20,641 bases of DNA from an uncultured Clostridium sp. (GCA_900555045.1 USJW01000090.1:1-20641), one strand, 5' to 3'. Counted from the stretch's first letter, positions 5,734 to 13,860 are shown. The notes: generated by a model from the letters alone, not told the origin. Made by a program: numbers and translations.

Positions 5734-7620
5734 TCAATAAATACAAAATCCATTTTTCCCGCGGTTCTTCGCCCGGTACAGCGCGGCGTCCGCCTTCTCG
5801 TAGAGTATGTCGAAATCCACGCCGTCCTTCGGCGCCATGGACACGCCGATGCTGGCTGACATGTTCCAGACCTTCTCCCCGCGGGCACACTGCACATTCA
5901 GCGCCCGCGAGAGCTCTCCCGCCTTCTCCTCGGCCTCCCCGGCATCCGAAAACGGGACAAACGCCACGAACTCGTCCCCGCCGATGCGCCCCAGAACGCC
6001 GTCCCCGTCAAAGTGTTCCCGGATAATTCCCGTGAATGTCCGGATACAGTGGTCGCCGAACGCATGGCCGAACCGGTCGTTGGCCTGCTTGAAATTGTCG
6101 ATGTCGAAAATAAAGAATGCGCGAAACTGCTCCGGGGCCTCGCTGAGCTGTGCCGTGATTTTGCGCTTGGTGGCCGATTTCGTCAGGAATTTGGTCATCT
6201 CGTCCGTGAACGCCATCATCTCCCTGCGCTTCTCCTCGTCGATGTTCTTTCGGTAGGTGAACATGTGGACGCAGTTGTCCTCCTGGGAGAAGAAAATATA
6301 GGCGTCGATGCGCATCCAGAAGTAGTCGCTCCCGTCCTGGGTGATCATGAAGTCGTACTTTAAATGGTTGACCCCATTCTCATACTGCTCCAGCACATTC
6401 CCCGGCTCAAAGGTGGCGATGTAGTCCTCCCGGAACTCCTCCTTGATCTGCCGGTCCGCGATCACGCGCAGCGCTCGGTCATAGGGAAGCCCCTTAGCCC
6501 CCAGGCTTGCGAAATACTGGGCCGTGAGGGCGTTGGCCGTGCAGTTTTTGGTGATATTTAACTCATTGATATTGTCGTACAGCTGCTCGGTGGCCCGCTT
6601 GAAGGCGTTCTCCCGCTCCTCCACCAGCTTTGTGATCTGGCGATTAAAGTTGCGGATCACCGTGGTGATGATCACCAACACGAGGGAGATAATCACAAGG
6701 ATCACACATATGGTCTGCAATAAGCGGTCCCGGATCATGCGAACCGTGTTCTCGCTGTTTTGCTCGATCACCAGATGCCAGGAGAGATCCGGTATGTAGC
6801 GGGAAACCACAAAGCTCTTGCCCTGGCCGTTCGCGTTTTTGATCCACAGCTCTAAGTTGGACGCGTCCTCGGTCCACCCTAAAATCTGGCTTCTTATGGC
6901 CTCCTGCCCGTTCACGGCAAACCAGTCGGTCTTGCTGTAGCCAGTGTAGGTGGTGGAGACCTCGATCACTCCGTCCTCGTTGACCAGACAGATACTCATG
7001 TCATACTTATCCTCGTAGCTCTTCAGGAAGTCCTTCAGATAGTTTATGCGGATCCCGACGCCCACGATGCCCAGCACCTCGCCGGAGTTACCCTTGACCT
7101 TGCAGTTCACAAACACTGTGATGGCGTTGTCGGAGCCGTCCACCTCGTCGTTGTCCACATTCATAGAGTAGGAGCGGCTGCTCTTCATCAGGTCAAAATA
7201 CCACACATTCTCCGGGTTGCCCTCCGTGAGAACCCGGTCCACGCCGTTGAAGTTATAGTACCGCCCAGTGGCGGCGGACACCAGAAAGACCGAGTCGTAG
7301 CCGTATTTTCTGCGGTACGTGTCCAGATAGTTCTTGAGACGGTCCACGTACTCCTCGTTGTCTAAATTCTGCAGCTCCTGAGTCAGCTGCTCCGCCAAAA
7401 GGCTGTCGTGGGCCATGGTGAGGGAGACGTTCACGGGCTTTGTCAGCAGCGTGGACAGCTGGTGATGGATCCCCTCGCCCGTCAGCGAGGCGATCTGCTC
7501 GATATTGTCCATCGTCGCCTCATAGTTGGCGCGGTAGCTGAAAAACGCGGTCATCGAGAACCCCACCACCAGGACAATACAGATCAGCAGGTTCGTTTTT
7601 AACAATTGATTATTCTTCAA
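5734..7620 (-). CDS. membrane diguanylate cyclase with extracytoplasmic sensor domain
   Basis: A 628-residue signalling protein. TM1 lies at about residues 9-29. A Cache-like extracytoplasmic domain at about 35-295 contains the typical YDSVFLVSAATGRYYN and VNEDGVIEVS stretches. TM2 is at about 302-323, followed by a coiled-coil-like linker, a PAS-like region at about 350-460, and a C-terminal GGDEF domain. The signature GGDEF is intact at 547-551, and FDIDNFKQANDRFGHAFGD (505-523) supplies the expected metal and substrate residues. It should therefore make cyclic di-GMP from two GTP. The RxxD inhibitory site is absent (DGDG at that place). The start is TTG, supported by GGGGGAG seven bases upstream and by the need to keep TM1. 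A strong promoter and leader hairpin precede it. Confidence 0.92.
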   Translation of the reverse strand: MKNNQLLKTNLLICIVLVVGFSMTAFFSYRANYEATMDNIEQIASLTGEGIHHQLSTLLTKPVNVSLTMAHDSLLAEQLTQELQNLDNEEYVDRLKNYLDTYRRKYGYDSVFLVSAATGRYYNFNGVDRVLTEGNPENVWYFDLMKSSRSYSMNVDNDEVDGSDNAITVFVNCKVKGNSGEVLGIVGVGIRINYLKDFLKSYEDKYDMSICLVNEDGVIEVSTTYTGYSKTDWFAVNGQEAIRSQILGWTEDASNLELWIKNANGQGKSFVVSRYIPDLSWHLVIEQNSENTVRMIRDRLLQTICVILVIISLVLVIITTVIRNFNRQITKLVEERENAFKRATEQLYDNINELNITKNCTANALTAQYFASLGAKGLPYDRALRVIADRQIKEEFREDYIATFEPGNVLEQYENGVNHLKYDFMITQDGSDYFWMRIDAYIFFSQEDNCVHMFTYRKNIDEEKRREMMAFTDEMTKFLTKSATKRKITAQLSEAPEQFRAFFIFDIDNFKQANDRFGHAFGDHCIRTFTGIIREHFDGDGVLGRIGGDEFVAFVPFSDAGEAEEKAGELSRALNVQCARGEKVWNMSASIGVSMAPKDGVDFDILYEKADAALYRAKNRGKNGFCIY

Positions 7621-7676
7621 ATTCTCTCTCCCCCATCCATGTCGGGCGCAGACTCTGCAGAAGTTCTGCCTCGCCC

Positions 7677-7729
7677 ATTACAAAAAATACGGACTGGAGG
7701 CCCGCATTGGAGCCCCCAGCCCGTATTTT
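7677..7729 (-). terminator. leader hairpin with U-tract before the diguanylate cyclase
   Basis: Read on the minus strand, AAAATACGG, CTGG and GGC segments (7729-7712) pair with GCC, CCAG and CCGTATTTT (7701-7684), broken only by single mismatches. The loop has 10 bases and the RNA then runs into six U. It looks like an intrinsic terminator, but the promoter -10 directly abuts it, so the RNA would start inside the 5' arm. It may be an attenuator, a 5'-stabilising hairpin, or the end of a tiny RNA. Confidence 0.6.
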
Positions 7730-7730
7730 A

Positions 7731-7759
7731 TATATACTTCACTTTCACGGAGATGTCAA
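7731..7759 (-). promoter_or_regulatory. promoter of the diguanylate cyclase-xylulokinase unit
   Basis: On the minus strand a perfect TTGACA (7759-7754) is followed after exactly 17 bases by TATATA (7736-7731). The start point would be near 7724, within the 5' arm of the leader hairpin, about 100 bases upstream of the TTG start codon. Confidence 0.75.
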
Positions 7760-8056
7760 GCAAAGTTCCCCTCCCCCTGGATTAATCGGTGAGCAGCTTT
7801 CGGGACTTAAACTGGCCATCTCATTGCAAAAATCTTCAACATATGGGCTTCTTTTTTCATATCCCTTTATTTATAGAAATCACCGTAACGATTATGTCCT
7901 GGAATCGGCGGCCTCTGTATACCAACATACGCCTAATTCCTTGTTTTTTATATAGGAATCGCAGCAACCCACAGATCAGGCTTTCTGAACCTTAGATTAT
8001 CACAAAAGACACACAACCGCCGATCCTCCAGGCCCAAAACTCCCGGCAACTCCCCT
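7760..8056. other. intergenic region downstream of the helicase, no supported gene
   Basis: About 300 bp of moderately AT-rich DNA between the helicase and the cyclase promoter. Short frames on the plus strand (roughly 7707-7995) have no good ribosome site and no recognisable sequence. A weak ATTCCT/AGGAAT inverted repeat with a 12-base T-rich loop lies in the stretch around 7932-7956. The part near 8000-8056 becomes GC-rich and may be the degenerate interior of the repeat element whose conserved end is at 8057-8083. Confidence 0.45.
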
Positions 8057-8083
8057 GCTCCCCCGGCTCTCACGAACGGATGC
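8057..8083 (-). repeat. solo end of dispersed GC-rich repeat, abutting helicase stop
   Basis: These 27 bases are identical to 15082-15108, the right end of the large inverted-repeat element. On the minus strand they read GCATCCGTTCGTGAGAGCCG and on through GGGGAGC, starting on the base directly after the helicase TAA. Beyond the 27 bases the similarity becomes patchy, and no opposite arm is evident nearby, so this is a truncated or diverged copy. Confidence 0.85.
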
Positions 8084-9424
8084 TTATTTTGTTTTCCCCC
8101 TCCACGCCCGCCTGGATGCAGACGAAGAGTTGGATGACGCAGAACGCTTCTCGCCCGCTGTTTTCTTCGCTGCCATAGGCTTTTTTTCATCCCCTGGCTT
8201 TTTCGCACCCGCTTTACCTTCCTCCGGCGCCTTTGCCTTCTTCCCGCCTCTCTTCGGCTGCTCCACCTTCACCGCCGGGAAATTATTCTGCAGCGGATAC
8301 GGGTGTTCCTTCACCTCAACCAATTTCTTTCCGATCAGCTTCTCAATGTCGGCCAGCTGGGCTTTCTCGTCGAAATCGCAGAATGAGATGGCGATTCCGC
8401 CGAGGCCCGCCCTGCCGGTGCGGCCGATGCGGTGCACATAGGTCTCCGGCACATCCGGCAGGTCAAAATTGATCACGTGGGACAGCTCGTCGATGTCGAT
8501 TCCCCGGGCGGCGATATCCGTCGCAATCAGCACGCGCAGTTTTCCCGCCTTAAAGTCATTTAAGGCCCGCTGCCGCGCCCCCTGGGACTTGTCGCCGTGG
8601 ATCGCCTGCGCGACCACATTGCTCTTGGTCAGCTGCTTGGCGACGCGGTCCGCGCCGTGCTTCGTCCGGGTGAATACCAGGGTGGAGCCGACGTTTTTAT
8701 CCTTCAATATATGCAGAAGCAAATCCCTCTTGTTGCACTTGTCCACATAGTACAGATACTGCTCAATGGAATCCACCGTGGTGGACGCCGGGGTGACCTC
8801 AATTCTCTCCGGGTTTTTCAAAATCTTGTCCGCCAGCTTGGCGATATCCGGCGGCATCGTGGCGGAAAAGAGCAAGGTCTGCCGCTCGGCCGGCGTCTTG
8901 GCGATAATCCGCTTGACGTCGTGGATAAATCCCATATCCAGCATCCGGTCCGCCTCGTCCAGCACGAGAATTTTTATGTGACTGATATCCACAATCTTCT
9001 GATCCATCAAATCCAGCAGCCGTCCCGGCGTGGCAACCAGGATATCGACCCCGCGCTTTAAGCTCTCCTCCTGGGGCTTCTGGGACACGCCGCCGAAGAC
9101 CACACAGGTCTTCAGCTTGAGGTACTGCCCGTAGGTGTTAAAGCTCTCATAGATCTGCAGGGCAAGCTCCCTGGTCGGAGTCACCACCAGCGCCCTCACC
9201 TGCTGCCGCTCCCAGCGCTGCGCCGGGGCCTTACTCAGCATCTGAAGGGTCGGTATCGCAAACGCCGCCGTCTTTCCGGTGCCCGTCTGCGCGCAGCCAA
9301 GCAAATCCCTGCCTTCCAGCACCACCGGTATCGCCTCCTGCTGGATCGGTGTGGGAATCTCATAGTTTTCATTTTCCAGCGCTCTTATGATGCCTGGCAT
9401 AATATTTAATTCTTTAAATTGCAT
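8084..9424 (-). CDS. DEAD-box RNA helicase (RhlE/CshA-like)
   Basis: A 446-residue ATP-dependent RNA helicase with every core motif in order: the Q motif region PTPIQQEAIP (about 24-33), Walker A AQTGTGKT (45-52), PTREL, TPGRLLD, DEAD (156-159), SAT, the domain-2 RGIDID, and HRIGRTGR (331-338). A lysine-, alanine- and serine-rich basic tail of about 65 residues follows and probably binds RNA. Such proteins remodel RNA in ribosome assembly, mRNA decay and cold adaptation. The ATG at 9424 has GAGGAG about five bases upstream. The gene is divergent from the liv operon. Its stop directly abuts the dispersed repeat, and I see no ordinary terminator close behind it. Confidence 0.94.
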   Translation of the reverse strand: MQFKELNIMPGIIRALENENYEIPTPIQQEAIPVVLEGRDLLGCAQTGTGKTAAFAIPTLQMLSKAPAQRWERQQVRALVVTPTRELALQIYESFNTYGQYLKLKTCVVFGGVSQKPQEESLKRGVDILVATPGRLLDLMDQKIVDISHIKILVLDEADRMLDMGFIHDVKRIIAKTPAERQTLLFSATMPPDIAKLADKILKNPERIEVTPASTTVDSIEQYLYYVDKCNKRDLLLHILKDKNVGSTLVFTRTKHGADRVAKQLTKSNVVAQAIHGDKSQGARQRALNDFKAGKLRVLIATDIAARGIDIDELSHVINFDLPDVPETYVHRIGRTGRAGLGGIAISFCDFDEKAQLADIEKLIGKKLVEVKEHPYPLQNNFPAVKVEQPKRGGKKAKAPEEGKAGAKKPGDEKKPMAAKKTAGEKRSASSNSSSASRRAWRGKTK

Positions 9425-9497
9425 TGTGTCTCCTCGTAGTCTTTATTTTCACTGATATCCGTCTCTCCTGCCGTGGCTTTCCGGGACGGACATGCCC

Positions 9498-9528
9498 ATT
9501 ATACCACATCCAGCGGAAACATTTGCAA
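9498..9528 (-). promoter_or_regulatory. candidate helicase promoter
   Basis: On the minus strand TATAAT (9503-9498) has TG one base upstream (extended -10). A TTGCAA (9528-9523) lies 19 bases away, longer than ideal. The leader would be about 65 bases. Confidence 0.55.
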
Positions 9529-9604
9529 AAATATTCTCTATTGATATTCTGGCCCTCACAGGTCTGTTAAATATTAGATTTAGAGCCGAATCTTAACTTT
9601 TTTC

Positions 9605-9632
9605 TTGTATTTTTCTTAAATTCTGCTATAAT
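9605..9632 (+). promoter_or_regulatory. promoter of the liv operon
   Basis: TTGTAT (9605-9610), 16-base spacer and perfect TATAAT (9627-9632), with TG one base upstream of the -10. The RNA would start near 9639, giving a leader of about 70 bases. Confidence 0.7.
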
Positions 9633-9654
9633 ATATTCATTGTTTGTATGCAGA

Positions 9655-9666
9655 GGACACTTGTCC
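9655..9666. promoter_or_regulatory. palindrome in the liv leader
   Basis: GGACA-CT-TGTCC is a perfect inverted repeat about 17-28 bases downstream of the predicted transcription start. It could be an operator or a small leader hairpin; no regulator can be assigned. Confidence 0.35.
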
Positions 9667-9708
9667 TTACAGCACGTACACTCAGAAATAAAAAGGAGGA
9701 TTGGAATT

Positions 9709-10875
9709 ATGAAAATGAAAAAAGCAGCTGCAGTCGCTATGGCGGCCTGTCTCGCAGTCGGCGCTCTGGCCGGGTGCGGCAGCAAGAAATCCGACGAAAA
9801 AGTGATCAAAATCGGCGTGTTCGAGCCGACTACCGGCGAGAACGGGGGCGGCGGCTTCCAGGAAGTGCTGGGAATCCGCTACGCCAACCAGGTCCACCCC
9901 ACCGTCAAGATCGGCGGCGAGGACTACACCGTCAAGCTGGTTGAGGTAGACAATAAATCCGACAAGACCGAGGCCGTAAACGCCGCCAACAAGCTGGTGA
10001 GCGACAAGGTCAGCGTGGTGCTCGGAAGCTACGGCTCCGGCGTGTCCATCGCAGCCGGACAGATCTTCGCGGACAGCAAGATCCCGGCCATCGGCTGTTC
10101 CTGCACCAACCCGCAGGTGACTGAGGGCAACGACTACTACTTCCGCGTGTGCTTCATCGATCCCTTCCAGGGAACCGTGATGGCCAACTACGCGTACCAG
10201 AACGGTGCGAAGAGCGCGGCCGTGATCACCCAGCTGGGCGACGACTACTCCTCCGGCCTGGGCAACTACTTCAAGGAGGCCTTCGCGAACCTGGGCGGCC
10301 AGATCGTCAGCGAGCAGCAGTTCCAGACCAACCAGACTGATTTCAAGGCGATCTTAACCAACATCAAGGCCGCGAACCCGGATATCATTTTCGCTCCCTC
10401 CTCCATCACCACCGCCCCGCTGATCATCAAGCAGGCCAGAGAGCTGGGAATCACCGCCACCATCGCGGCGGGCGACACCTGGGAGAACTCCACCATCATC
10501 GAGAACGCGGGCGAGCAGGCCGAGGGCGTTGTGCTCTCCACCTTCTTCGACGAGGCCGAGCCGGCCAACGACGAGGCGGCCGCATTCATCAAGGGCTTTA
10601 AGGAGTACTTAAAGAGCCAGAAGCAGGAGGAGATCATCCCCGCAGTATCCGCTCTGGGCTACGACTCCTACCTGGCCGCCATCAAGGCCATCGAGGACGC
10701 GAACTCCACCGATCCCGCCGCCATCCGCGACGCGCTGGCCAAGGTGAAGATCGAGGGCGTGACCGGCACCATCACCTTCAACGAGACCGGCGACGCCAAC
10801 AAGAACCTGGCGTTCATCAAGGTGATCAAGGACGGCAAATTCCAGTTCTTAACCACCACGACCATAAGCGACTAA
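9709..10875 (+). CDS. livJ: branched-chain amino acid ABC transporter substrate-binding lipoprotein
   Basis: A 388-residue extracytoplasmic binding protein of the LivJ/LivK (type I periplasmic-binding) family. The N-terminus has Lys residues, a hydrophobic stretch and the lipobox L-A-G-C with lipidated Cys at residue 23, so it is anchored outside the membrane. KIGVFEPTTGENGGGG, VVLGSYGSGVSIAAGQIFADSKIPAI and ITQLGDDYSSGLG are typical family segments around the ligand cleft. The ATG at 9709 is chosen because AAGGAGG sits 9 bases upstream and the signal peptide begins there; an upstream in-frame ATG at 9640 lacks these. It heads a full liv operon. Family members bind Leu/Ile/Val, but some bind other amino acids, amides or urea, so the ligand is uncertain. 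Confidence 0.92.
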   Translation: MKMKKAAAVAMAACLAVGALAGCGSKKSDEKVIKIGVFEPTTGENGGGGFQEVLGIRYANQVHPTVKIGGEDYTVKLVEVDNKSDKTEAVNAANKLVSDKVSVVLGSYGSGVSIAAGQIFADSKIPAIGCSCTNPQVTEGNDYYFRVCFIDPFQGTVMANYAYQNGAKSAAVITQLGDDYSSGLGNYFKEAFANLGGQIVSEQQFQTNQTDFKAILTNIKAANPDIIFAPSSITTAPLIIKQARELGITATIAAGDTWENSTIIENAGEQAEGVVLSTFFDEAEPANDEAAAFIKGFKEYLKSQKQEEIIPAVSALGYDSYLAAIKAIEDANSTDPAAIRDALAKVKIEGVTGTITFNETGDANKNLAFIKVIKDGKFQFLTTTTISD

Positions 10876-10886
10876 TACGCACGCAG

Positions 10887-10919
10887 GCCGCAGGCGCCTC
10901 ACAACCGCCTGCGGCTTTT
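10887..10919 (+). terminator. hairpin between binding-protein gene and livH
   Basis: GCCGCAGGCG (10887-10896) pairs perfectly with CGCCTGCGGC (10906-10915) around a 9-base loop, followed by only four T. The short T-run suggests partial termination or a 3'-stabilising hairpin. Either would give more binding protein than permease, as is common in ABC importer operons. Confidence 0.7.
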
Positions 10920-11013
10920 GGCCGGCTGACCCCGCTCCCGTGTTTTTCCCGGGCACAGGCCGGCGTCCAAAAAGCAACTCATCCCTATCCAACAATGCAG
11001 GAGGCATTTCCTC

Positions 11014-11895
11014 ATGAGCTTGACAACATTTTTACAGCAGTGCCTGACCGGTATCTCCCTGGGAGGCGCCTACGCCCTCATCGCCATCGGTTATACCCTG
11101 GTCTACGGGATTCTGCGCCTGATCAATTTCGCCCACGGCGATATTTTCATGATGGCGGGCTATTTCATGATCTTTGCCATGGCCAGCATGCCCTGGTTTA
11201 TCGCCATCCCTGTCACTCTGGCCGCCACCGTCCTTCTGGGCGTGGTCATCGAGCGGGCGGCGTACCGGCCCCTCCGCTCTGCGCCGAGAATGTCCGTGAT
11301 GATCTCCGCCATCGGCGTCTCCTATCTGCTGCAGAACCTGGCAACCTATCTGTTCACCGCCCTGCCGAAGGGGTATCCCGAGATCCCGTTCCTCAAAAAA
11401 ATCTTTCAGATCGGCGGACTTTCCGCCTCCTTTGTGACGTTTTTGACGCCGGTGCTCACCCTGGTGCTGGTCTACGGGCTGATCGCATTAATCAACCACA
11501 CCAAGATCGGCATGGCCATGCGCGCCGTGTCCAAGGACTATGAGACCGCGGCGCTCATGGGGATCAAGATCAACCGGACCATCACCATCACCTTTGCCGT
11601 GGGCTCCCTGCTGGCGGGAATCGGATCCATTCTGTACTTTACGGACCGCATGACCGTGTTCCCCTTCTCCGGCTCCCTGCCCGGCCTCAAGTGCTTCGTG
11701 GCGGCGGTGTTCGGCGGAATCGGCAGCATCCCCGGCGCCGTGATCGGTGGCTTCATCCTGGGGCTGGGCGAGACCGCTCTGGTGGCCCTGGGCTACTCCA
11801 CCTTCAGCGACGCCTTTACGTTCATCCTGTTAATCATCATGCTTCTCATCCGCCCGACCGGCCTGTTCGGTGAGAAGACAACCGATAAAGTGTGA
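11014..11895 (+). CDS. livH: branched-chain amino acid ABC transporter permease LivH
   Basis: A 293-residue membrane permease. GGAYALIAIGYTLVYGILRLINFAHGDIFM near the N-terminus is a LivH hallmark. MRAVSKDYETAALMGIKINRTI (from about residue 169) is the cytoplasmic loop that contacts the ATPase, followed by FGGIGSIPGAVIGGFILGLGE. About eight hydrophobic segments are visible. It forms the transport channel with LivM. AGGAGG lies nine bases before the ATG. It is the second gene of the operon, separated from the binding-protein gene by 138 bp with a hairpin, and is followed after 10 bp by livM. Confidence 0.94.
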   Translation: MSLTTFLQQCLTGISLGGAYALIAIGYTLVYGILRLINFAHGDIFMMAGYFMIFAMASMPWFIAIPVTLAATVLLGVVIERAAYRPLRSAPRMSVMISAIGVSYLLQNLATYLFTALPKGYPEIPFLKKIFQIGGLSASFVTFLTPVLTLVLVYGLIALINHTKIGMAMRAVSKDYETAALMGIKINRTITITFAVGSLLAGIGSILYFTDRMTVFPFSGSLPGLKCFVAAVFGGIGSIPGAVIGGFILGLGETALVALGYSTFSDAFTFILLIIMLLIRPTGLFGEKTTDKV

Positions 11896-11905
11896 GGTGG
11901 CGGAT

Positions 11906-13006
11906 ATGAAAAACAAGAACAAGATTTATACTCTGATCGCGCTGCTGGCAATCATCGGCATCCTGGCGTTCATGCAGGCCAACAGCTCGGACTATACATA
12001 CCAGATATCTATCCTGGAGCGGAGCGCCATCTACGCGGTGGTGGCCGTTTCCATGAACCTTCTGACCGGCTTTACGGGACTGTTCTCCCTGGGTCAGGCG
12101 GGCTTCATGGCCATCGGCGCCTACATCGTGGCCATCTTCACCATCCCGGTGGCCTCCCGCCCCAGCGTGTACTATGTCAGCGGAATCTCCCCGGTGATCG
12201 CCAATGTGCAGCTGCCCGTGTGGCTGGCGCTGCTCCTGGCCGGTCTGGCTGCGGCAGGGATGGCCGCCCTCATTGGAATCCCGGTGCTGCGCTTAAAGAG
12301 CGACTACCTGGCCATCGCCACCCTGGGCTTCTCCGAGATCATCCGGGCATTTATCGCTGCGCCCATGTTTGACACCATCACCAACGGCTCCTACGGCTTA
12401 AAGAGCATCCCCGGCTTTAAGGGCGGCGTGGTCACCGTGTTTGCCTTATCGGCGCTGTGCATCGGCCTCATGGTGCTGCTCATCAACTCCTCCTACGGCC
12501 GCGCCTTCAAGGCCATCCGCGAGGACGAGGTGGCGGCCCAGTCCATGGGACTCAACCTGTTCCGCTACAAGGAGCTGTCCTTCGTGATCTCCTCCTTCTT
12601 CACCGGCGTGGGCGGCGGGATGCTGGCCATGTTCATGCGCTCCATCGACTCCAAGACCTTCCAGGTGGCCCTGACCTACGACATTCTCCTGATCGTGGTG
12701 CTGGGCGGAATCGGCAGCGTGACCGGAAGCGTGCTGGGCGCGTTTTTGGTGACCGCGGGCCGCGAGTGGCTGCGCTTCTTCGACGATCCGCTCACCATCG
12801 CGGGCGTGAGCATCCCGCTGTTCCGCTCGGGCTTTCGCATGGTCATCTTCTCCATCCTGCTGATGGCCGTGGTGCTGTTCTACCGCCGCGGAATCATGGG
12901 CAGAAACGAATTCTCCTGGGACGGCCTGTTCCGGCTTATAAAGGGCCTCCCAAAGCGGTTTACGCGCGGGAAGCGGGCCGCCAGGGCAAAAGGAGGTGAC
13001 CGGTGA
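11906..13006 (+). CDS. livM: branched-chain amino acid ABC transporter permease LivM
   Basis: A 366-residue membrane permease, partner of LivH. AVVAVSMNLLTGFTGLFSLGQAGFMAIGAY is characteristic, and FKAIREDEVAAQSMGLNLFRYK is the coupling loop to the ATPases. LLIVVLGGIGSVTGSVLGAF resembles the equivalent LivH segment. The basic C-terminal tail is cytoplasmic. The ATG at 11906 is preferred to an upstream in-frame ATG at 11870 that overlaps livH, because GAGGTGG lies close before it. The stop TGA overlaps the livG ATG (TGATG), indicating translational coupling. Confidence 0.94.
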   Translation: MKNKNKIYTLIALLAIIGILAFMQANSSDYTYQISILERSAIYAVVAVSMNLLTGFTGLFSLGQAGFMAIGAYIVAIFTIPVASRPSVYYVSGISPVIANVQLPVWLALLLAGLAAAGMAALIGIPVLRLKSDYLAIATLGFSEIIRAFIAAPMFDTITNGSYGLKSIPGFKGGVVTVFALSALCIGLMVLLINSSYGRAFKAIREDEVAAQSMGLNLFRYKELSFVISSFFTGVGGGMLAMFMRSIDSKTFQVALTYDILLIVVLGGIGSVTGSVLGAFLVTAGREWLRFFDDPLTIAGVSIPLFRSGFRMVIFSILLMAVVLFYRRGIMGRNEFSWDGLFRLIKGLPKRFTRGKRAARAKGGDR

Positions 13007-13860
13007 TGGACGGGATCAAAAATGTACTGCACATGGAGGACGTGACCATGCAGTTCGGCGGCGTGGTGGCGGTCAACGGACTCTCCTTGGACGTAAACGA
13101 GCATGAGATCGTGGCCCTAATCGGCCCCAACGGCGCGGGCAAGACCACGGCGTTCAACTGCGTGACCGGCATCTACCAGCCCACCTACGGCTCCGTGTCC
13201 TTTAACGGCCAGGTCATCCTGGCGGACACCCCCCAGGGCAAGATGCGAAAGCTCTACGCCGGGGATGTGGAGCCGAAGGCCCTGCAGCCGGTGCGCAAGA
13301 CGCCGGATGAGATCACGAAGCTGGGCATCGCCCGGACCTTCCAGAACATCCGCCTCTTCGGCGACCTGACCGTGTTCGAGAACGTGCTGATCGCAAAGCA
13401 CATGCGGGCGAAGCAGAACGTGTTCTCCGCCACACTGCGCTTAAACCACCGGGAGGAGAAACGGATGCGCGACGAGACCATGGAGCTCCTAGAGATGCAG
13501 GGGCTGGCCCACTTAAAGAACGAGCAGGCCTCCTCCCTTCCCTACGGCCTCCAGCGGCGCTTAGAGATCGCCAGAGCCCTGGCCACCGGGCCCAGCCTGC
13601 TGCTGCTCGACGAGCCCGCCGCGGGCATGAACCCGCAGGAGACCCAGGAGCTGACCGACTTTATCCGGCAGATCCGGGACGACTACCATCTGACGATTTT
13701 TATGATCGAGCACCACATGGATCTGGTCATGCAGATTTCCGACCGCATCTATGTGCTGGATTTCGGCAAGCTGATCGCCCAGGGCGATCCGGAAACCGTC
13801 CAGAACGATCCGCGTGTAATAGAAGCATATCTGGGGGTGAGCGACGATGCTGAAGATTGA
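13006..13860 (+). CDS. livG: branched-chain amino acid ABC transporter ATPase LivG
   Basis: A 284-residue nucleotide-binding subunit. Walker A GPNGAGKT is at about residues 40-47. The Q-loop region is RTFQNIRLF and the signature is LPYGLQRRLEIARAL, the normal LivG variant of LSGGQ. Walker B is LLLLDEPAAGMNP and the H-loop region IEHHMDLV. It hydrolyses ATP on the inner face to drive LivHM. An extra stretch of about 25 residues (around GKMRKLYAGDVEPKALQP) lies between the Walker A region and the Q-loop compared with E. coli LivG. AGGAGG (12991-12996) serves either the ATG at 13006 or a GTG one codon earlier. The gene overlaps livM by one base and livF by 14. Confidence 0.94.
   Translation: MDGIKNVLHMEDVTMQFGGVVAVNGLSLDVNEHEIVALIGPNGAGKTTAFNCVTGIYQPTYGSVSFNGQVILADTPQGKMRKLYAGDVEPKALQPVRKTPDEITKLGIARTFQNIRLFGDLTVFENVLIAKHMRAKQNVFSATLRLNHREEKRMRDETMELLEMQGLAHLKNEQASSLPYGLQRRLEIARALATGPSLLLLDEPAAGMNPQETQELTDFIRQIRDDYHLTIFMIEHHMDLVMQISDRIYVLDFGKLIAQGDPETVQNDPRVIEAYLGVSDDAED

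Noticed and set aside
5711..5890. A 60-residue N-terminal extension of xylulokinase
   Set aside because: It overlaps the end of the cyclase gene and lacks family similarity; the ATG at 5710 has a ribosome site and begins the conserved domain.
7707..7995. Small plus-strand proteins in the helicase-cyclase gap
   Set aside because: No good ribosome site, composition is like noncoding DNA, and the frames run through the cyclase promoter and hairpin.
7621..8056. A c-di-GMP (GEMM) riboswitch before the diguanylate cyclase
   Set aside because: I looked for the conserved GEMM cores in the leader and upstream DNA and did not see them; the leader RNA is short and mostly the terminator-like hairpin.
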